Positions 59,329 to 64,000 of a stretch of 64,000 nucleotides of DNA are shown here, one piece after another (position 1 is the first letter of the stretch; each line of letters starts with the position of its first letter). The stretch is from positions 315,001 through 379,000 of the forward strand of contig NZ_JAKFYQ010000001.1 of assembly GCF_021533835.1 (NCBI RefSeq), given 5' to 3'. This DNA is from Synechococcus sp. Nb3U1. GTDB lineage: Bacteria; Cyanobacteriota; Cyanobacteriia; Thermostichales; Thermostichaceae. The notes under the pieces were generated by a model. It had not been told where the DNA came from. It saw nothing but the letters and a program-made list of their open reading frames with translations, and made no database searches. The position numbers and the translations under genes are program-made.

Positions 59329-61929
59329 CTAAGCCCAGAGCATCAACCGCATTTCGTAGGGATCGTGCATATCTGGGTGGAACGGCATCACCCGCAACGC
59401 CAACCCCTGCAAGCCGCTGGCATCATAGCGAATTTGCCCCGAGAAAATCGCTCGATCCTCCACCATCTCCACGTAGTGCATTGGGGTGGCTTGCCCCTGC
59501 TGAATATAGCCACTATCGTCTACCGGGCCTTGGTAGGCTTGCACAATGACATCTTGGGGTTGCAGGGATCCCAGGCGAAGCTCGGCAGTCACAGTGAGGG
59601 GTGCCCGGGCCATCACAGCACTGCTATCCGGCTGGACAGAAACACTAGGGGCCGAAGATAGTGGCTGGGTTTCGACGTGGACATTCAGCACCTGAATGCC
59701 GTACCAATTCTCCTGCACATGGCTACACCAACGGGTGAAGTGTCGAGCCGATTCAAAATGGTCGGTGCGCATACGGCCGTAATAGCCACTCAAGGGAATG
59801 TAGGCCCGCTCGGCATATTCCTGCACCATGCGCTGGGTGCTAAACAGCGGCGCATTCAGGCGAATTGACTGCTTCATGCGCCGGATCCACGAGTGGGGCA
59901 GGCCATCGCTATTGCGCTGATAAAAAGTAGGTGCCACTTCTTTTTCCAGCAAATCGTAGAGGGCGTTCGACTCCACCTCATCTTGGTAGGCCCGATCCTC
60001 GTATTCCTCACCACGACCAATCGGCCAACCGGTTTGGTAATAGTCAGCCTCATCCCACCACCCATCCAAAATACTCAGGTTTTGTCCCCCATTTGCGGCT
60101 GCTTTCATGCCGCTGGTGCCACTGGCCTCGCGCGGGCGCAGCGGATTGTTTAGCCATACATCCACGCCGGCCACCATCATGGCGGTGACGTGCATGTCGT
60201 AATCTTCGATAAAGACCAAGTGATGGCGAAGCTCTGGCTGCCGTGACAACTGCACAATTTGCCGAATCAGCTCTTTGCCGGGGGTATCGCGAGGGTGAGC
60301 TTTACCCGCAAAGATGAACTGCATTGGGTATTTTGAATGAGTCACCAGGGCTTCGAAGCGTTTCGGATTCCGGAATAGCAGGGTGGCGCGTTTATAGGTG
60401 GCAAAGCGTCGGGCAAACCCAATCGTGAGCACCTCTGGATTCAGGGCTTCGGAGGCCCGCTGAATTTCGACGGCCGAGGCTGCCCGTTTTTGCAACTGCG
60501 CCATCAGGCGTTCGCGGGTAAAGCTAATCAAGCGGGAGCGACTGCGCTCATGGGTACGCCACAGCTCGCTATCAGGGATCCGCTCCACCTTCTGCCAGAT
60601 TGGATCGGAGGGGGGGGCTGCCGGCCAATCGGGCCCTAAGTAGCGATCGTAGAGGGCTTGGTTTTCTTCTCCCACCCAGGTACGGGCATGTACCCCGTTG
60701 GTAATGGACGTGATCGGCACTTCTTCAAGAGGGATCCCTGGCCATAGCCGACTGAACATTTTACGGGAAACTGCTCCATGCAACTTGCTCACTCCATTCA
60801 CAAAAGAAGCCATATTGATGGCCAGCACCGCCATGCTGAATTGCGACTGAAAATCGCCAGTGTTCTCTCGGCCTAAGGCCAAAAAGCGCTCCCGACCTAG
60901 GCCCAGTTGGCTGTAGTAGGAGCCGAGGTAATAGTCGATTTTATCGGGGGGAAACAGGTCGATTCCAGCAGGCACTGGCGTGTGGGTGGTGAACATTTGG
61001 CTGGATTTAGCCACCTGCCAAGCCTCCTCAAAACTCAGCCCCTGCTCAGTCATGAACAGACGAATTCGCTCCACCGCCAAAAAGGCTGAGTGCCCTTCGT
61101 TCATGTGGTAAACAGTGGGTTGGATCCCGAGGGCTCGCAGGGCTCGCACCCCGCCGATCCCTAGCATGATCTCTTGGTGAATGCGCAGATCTTGGTCGCC
61201 GCCGTACAGCTCATCGGTAATATCTTGGTCGTACTGGCTGTTGGGCTCGATGTTGGTATCTAGCAAGTAAAGGGGCACCCGTCCCACATTGATCTTCCAA
61301 ATGCGGGCAAACACCTTGCGGTTGGGGTAGTCTACCTCAATGCGAATCTCTTTGCCCTGGGTATCGGTTTGCAGCTCCAAAGGCATATTAAAAAACTCGT
61401 TGATCGGGTAGCGTTCCTGCTGCCAACCATCGGGGTTCAGGTACTGGCGAAAATACCCCTTCTGATAAAGCAAGCCCACCCCCACCAAGGGTAAGCCTAG
61501 GTCGCTGGCGGCTTTTAGGTGATCCCCAGCTAAAACCCCTAAACCACCGGAATAAATGGGCAGGCAGTCGGCCAGGCCAAACTCGGCGGAAAAATAGGCG
61601 TAGCACTCCCCTTCTACCGCTTGGGCAGAGCGATGTTTGCGGTACCAGGTGTCTTCTTGTAAGTAGGTGCGCAGCTGTTGATGGGCCCGTTCCAATTGGG
61701 CCAAAAAGCCGGGATCCTCCGCCAACTCATCCAGCCGTTCCTGCCGGATCTGGCCCAGAAGGGCAATCGGGTTATGGGCACAGGCATCCCAAAGATCGGG
61801 ATCCATGCGATGAAACAAATTGCGAGTTTCGACATTCCAACTGAAATGCAGGTTGTAGGCCAGAAAACGCAGACTTTCCAGAGCAGCAGGTAGATAAGGG
61901 GTGACCTTAAAGGTGCGTAATGGCTTCAT
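59329..61929 (-). CDS. glgP: Alpha-glucan (glycogen) phosphorylase
   Basis: An 866-residue PLP enzyme releasing glucose-1-phosphate from glycogen. It belongs to the GlgP branch with an N-terminal DUF3417 region (LRFLAYNLHFSWNVETRNLF), then FSAEFGLADCLPIYSGGLGVLAGDH, VYHMNEGHSAF and the PLP lysine region EASGTSGMKAAANGG. About 130 C-terminal residues form an extra beta-rich domain that follows the catalytic core. ATG 61929 (MKPLRTF) matches the family; an upstream TTG at 61980 is also in frame. Confidence 0.94.
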   Translation of the reverse strand: MKPLRTFKVTPYLPAALESLRFLAYNLHFSWNVETRNLFHRMDPDLWDACAHNPIALLGQIRQERLDELAEDPGFLAQLERAHQQLRTYLQEDTWYRKHRSAQAVEGECYAYFSAEFGLADCLPIYSGGLGVLAGDHLKAASDLGLPLVGVGLLYQKGYFRQYLNPDGWQQERYPINEFFNMPLELQTDTQGKEIRIEVDYPNRKVFARIWKINVGRVPLYLLDTNIEPNSQYDQDITDELYGGDQDLRIHQEIMLGIGGVRALRALGIQPTVYHMNEGHSAFLAVERIRLFMTEQGLSFEEAWQVAKSSQMFTTHTPVPAGIDLFPPDKIDYYLGSYYSQLGLGRERFLALGRENTGDFQSQFSMAVLAINMASFVNGVSKLHGAVSRKMFSRLWPGIPLEEVPITSITNGVHARTWVGEENQALYDRYLGPDWPAAPPSDPIWQKVERIPDSELWRTHERSRSRLISFTRERLMAQLQKRAASAVEIQRASEALNPEVLTIGFARRFATYKRATLLFRNPKRFEALVTHSKYPMQFIFAGKAHPRDTPGKELIRQIVQLSRQPELRHHLVFIEDYDMHVTAMMVAGVDVWLNNPLRPREASGTSGMKAAANGGQNLSILDGWWDEADYYQTGWPIGRGEEYEDRAYQDEVESNALYDLLEKEVAPTFYQRNSDGLPHSWIRRMKQSIRLNAPLFSTQRMVQEYAERAYIPLSGYYGRMRTDHFESARHFTRWCSHVQENWYGIQVLNVHVETQPLSSAPSVSVQPDSSAVMARAPLTVTAELRLGSLQPQDVIVQAYQGPVDDSGYIQQGQATPMHYVEMVEDRAIFSGQIRYDASGLQGLALRVMPFHPDMHDPYEMRLMLWA

Positions 61930-62162
61930 AGGAATCCCGGAGGAGCGTTGCCACTGCCAAGCTACCTTGGCCTCTGTCAAATCTCGGGGCTTTTTAGCTT
62001 GAATGCTGATTTGTCATAACCCTATCGATCCGGGATCTCACCCAAACTCAAGAGAGCGATCCCGAGAGAATTTGCCGGATCTAGTGCCTCCCTTGCCGAT
62101 GTCGGGTAGATTTGGCGGTACGGGGTAAACGCCTACAGCACGCTACGCGAACGGTTAATGCT

Positions 62163-62906
62163 ATGAAATGCCCGATTCAGGATGCTAATCCATCTTCAAC
62201 CAATCCAAAGTGCAGCCGGCGGAGAAGACTTTCTCTCCCAGGTTTGGGCCTGGGCTTGTTTCTGGGATCCCTGATGTTGGGGTGGGCGTTCAACCCCTTG
62301 GCTTGGGCGCAAGAGGCGGAGCCGGAAGCCGAGGCTTTTGTGCCAGGGGCTAATATCGATCCGCTCTCGCAAATCCGGGTACGCAATGAACTGGTGACGA
62401 TCTGCGGCGATTACCGTTGTGAAGGCTATCGCTTTCCGGTGCGGGTGTTGATCAGCCCTGATGACACCTTGGAAACTCTGTTGGAGCGGCTGGATACGGA
62501 GATGCTGCGGGAAGTGGATCGGGTGTTTCAAACTCGGTCGGATCTGAATCGCGTCATTGTCGATGGCTATGTCTTTTCAGGGACTCCTACCTTTGTCAGC
62601 CGGGAGGTGTTGCTGCAAACGATGTTTGTCCCCCGACACCGCTGGGAGGTGGGCCGCTTTGGGTTGGAGCAGGATGCGGTTTTTTACGCCGAGTTGCTAG
62701 GGCAGGTTACCCCGCTCCTCACCCCACCCCCACCTCCGGAGTCAGAACCGGAAGAAACCTTGCCACCGCTGCCGGTTCTACCGCCTGTTGCGCCTGAACC
62801 GTTGGAGACACCGGCTCCGGAAGAAACTCCCATTCCGCAAGAGACCCCAGAAGCGCCGCCCCCGCCGGAGGGAGATATCATTGAGCGGCAGCCGATTCAA
62901 CCGTAA
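62163..62906 (+). CDS. Hypothetical exported protein with proline-rich tail
   Basis: A 247-residue protein. A basic start and a hydrophobic signal (ending LAWAQEA near residue 50) precede a folded domain with two cysteines (TICGDYRCEGY). The last 65 residues are Pro/Glu/Thr low complexity, typical of cell-wall spanning or disordered tails. The family is not recognised. ATG 62163 is used; the frame opens earlier at a TTG (62112). Confidence 0.68.
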   Translation: MKCPIQDANPSSTNPKCSRRRRLSLPGLGLGLFLGSLMLGWAFNPLAWAQEAEPEAEAFVPGANIDPLSQIRVRNELVTICGDYRCEGYRFPVRVLISPDDTLETLLERLDTEMLREVDRVFQTRSDLNRVIVDGYVFSGTPTFVSREVLLQTMFVPRHRWEVGRFGLEQDAVFYAELLGQVTPLLTPPPPPESEPEETLPPLPVLPPVAPEPLETPAPEETPIPQETPEAPPPPEGDIIERQPIQP

Positions 62907-63047
62907 TGGGGTTGGGGGCTTCCATCCCTTTGCAACAACCTGTGTAGGCAACTCCTCCATTGCCCGGTTGAGTCCTGGGCTAGGGTGATCTAGGCTTCAA
63001 AAGAAGGGGATCCCTTCGATTCGATTGCTCTACCAGTGTGCGGCAGC

Positions 63048-63797
63048 ATGGCAGGACATAGTAAATGGGCCAATATTAAGCGGCAAAAGGCCCGTGTAGA
63101 TGCCAAGAAAGGCAGTGTGTTCACCAAACTTTCCCGAGCGATTATCGTGGCGGCTCGCAGTGGTTTACCGGATCCAGACGGGAATTTTCAGTTGCGAGCA
63201 GCGGTGGATAAGGCCAAAGCAGCGGGTATGCCCAACGAGAATATCGAACGGGCGATCGCCAAGGGATCCGGCAATTGGAGCGACGACAGTGCCCTCGAAG
63301 ACGTCCGCTATGAGGGCTACGGCCCTGCGGGGGTAGCCGTTTTGATCGAGGCGATGACCGACAACCGCAACCGGACTGCGGCAGAAGTGCGCGAGGCCTT
63401 CAGCAAAACTGGCGGTAGCCTGGGGGAAACCGGCTGTGTCAGTTGGATGTTTCAGCAAAAAGGGGTGATCAGCCTCGAGGCGGTACCGGATGAAGAAGCC
63501 TTGCTCTTGGCTGTGGCCGAAGCCGGCGGAGATGACCTGAGTACCGATGGCTTGGAAGCAGAAGTGTACTGTGACTACACCCTGTTGGAGCAGGTGGCCA
63601 CCCATCTCAAAAAAGAGGGCTACCACGTTCAGGATGTGGGTATTCGCTGGATCCCGTCCAACGGGGTGCAAGTGGACGATGCCGATACCGCCAAGCTGGT
63701 GCTCAATCTGATGGAGCGCCTGGATAACCTGGACGATGTGCAAAATGTCTATGCCAATTTTGAGATCGATGAGGCAGTCATGGAGAGCCTGGTCTAA
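63048..63797 (+). CDS. YebC/PmpR-family regulatory protein
   Basis: A 249-residue protein of the YebC/TACO1 family. The start MAGHSKWANIKRQKARVDAKKG is diagnostic, with NENIERAIAKGSG and YEGYGPAGVAVLIEAMTDNRNRT following. Members act as transcriptional regulators or as ribosome-associated factors helping translation of proline stretches; which applies here is unknown. The frame opens at a GTG 12 bases earlier, but the conserved start is ATG 63048. Confidence 0.95.
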   Translation: MAGHSKWANIKRQKARVDAKKGSVFTKLSRAIIVAARSGLPDPDGNFQLRAAVDKAKAAGMPNENIERAIAKGSGNWSDDSALEDVRYEGYGPAGVAVLIEAMTDNRNRTAAEVREAFSKTGGSLGETGCVSWMFQQKGVISLEAVPDEEALLLAVAEAGGDDLSTDGLEAEVYCDYTLLEQVATHLKKEGYHVQDVGIRWIPSNGVQVDDADTAKLVLNLMERLDNLDDVQNVYANFEIDEAVMESLV

Positions 63798-63975
63798 AAT
63801 AGGTGTTTCCAGCTCCTGCAGAAGGCCACAATCAGGGCTAACTTCTAACTTAAGGCAACAGCACGAGGGCCTCTCCAGAGGGAGAAAGGCTGCGTAGTGC
63901 TGATCTTGGGAATCCCCACTGGGAACCTTCAGCTATCGTGAAGGACAGTTTGCAACAAGGACGACTGCACGACTG

Positions 63976-64000
63976 ATGACGGAAGAACTATTTCGGGCAG
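63976..64000 (+). CDS. 5' end of a downstream gene (partial)
   Basis: ATG at 63976 begins an open frame (MTEELFRA) cut by the window end. Too short to identify. The 178 bp before it hold no other feature that I can support. Confidence 0.3.

Overview
The window is chromosomal DNA of a cyanobacterium. Lineage markers include Psb28 of photosystem II, a Vipp1 with its C-terminal extension, a protein with a phycobilisome CpcD-like domain, a solanesyl-type prenyl diphosphate synthase, the chloroplast/cyanobacterial chaperone Get3d, an InrS-type nickel sensor, and several families largely confined to cyanobacteria and plastids (DUF760, DUF1400, DUF1997, DUF3318, DUF4079). The palindrome GGGATCCC (core GGATCC) occurs roughly every 200 bp, as HIP1 (GCGATCGC) does in other cyanobacteria. 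Together with the high GC this suggests a unicellular Synechococcus/Thermostichus-like organism, but that placement is inference.

Layout. 1-7.7 kb: a phosphodiesterase, assimilatory sulfate reduction (cysH), tRNA-Val, two nucleoside-type ABC permeases, a DUF1400 hydrolase and hisB. 7.9-20.9 kb: vipp1, a pentapeptide protein, cysQ, hisF, the rpsP-khpA-get3d operon, a CsoR/InrS regulator, prenyl synthase, signal peptidase I, pdxJ, DUF3318, biotin ligase and an M23 peptidase. 20.9-26.3 kb: tRNA-Leu, a Thr/Ser dehydratase, and surface-sugar genes (GT9, DegT aminotransferase, GT2-GtrA). 26.3-30.2 kb: a cluster of four Nif11-leader peptide genes, one frameshifted, and a divergent metallo-beta-lactamase-fold protein. 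30.3-36.9 kb: an EAL phosphodiesterase; a fluoride-riboswitch operon (antiporter-Usp, crcB/fluC, DUF190) followed by an MFS gene; DUF1997 and hisIE. 37-44.9 kb: a three-domain envelope hydrolase, a CpcD-like protein, DUF4079, GT39, DHFR-like, PadR and ExoD. 45-50.3 kb: a BMP-type ABC transporter with an embedded Rieske oxygenase. 50.4-64 kb: a kinase, lipA, psb28, glycerate kinase, aminopeptidase P, ilvN, a TPR protein, glycogen phosphorylase and a YebC protein.

The most unusual system is the peptide cluster at 26.4-28.3 kb. Intact members have a Nif11-type leader ending in a double-glycine motif. They carry either a hydrophobic Ala/Ile/Val/Thr core or a Pro/Gly/Phe core, yet all end in the same tail, KIPKPKW. 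Two copies are a recent duplication: leaders and upstream DNA are identical, and about a dozen substitutions are packed into the core. The island has no GGATCC site for about 2.36 kb, against about one per 200 bp elsewhere, and it is AT-richer, so it looks recently acquired or fast-evolving. No classical RiPP-modifying enzyme is in the window. The nearest candidate is the metallo-beta-lactamase-fold protein with an N-terminal winged-helix-like region.

The second well-supported system is the fluoride-responsive operon, where the riboswitch aptamer and its terminator can both be read directly. Start codons were moved from the longest possible ORF wherever a ribosome-binding site, family alignment or overlap argued for it; this is stated per gene.
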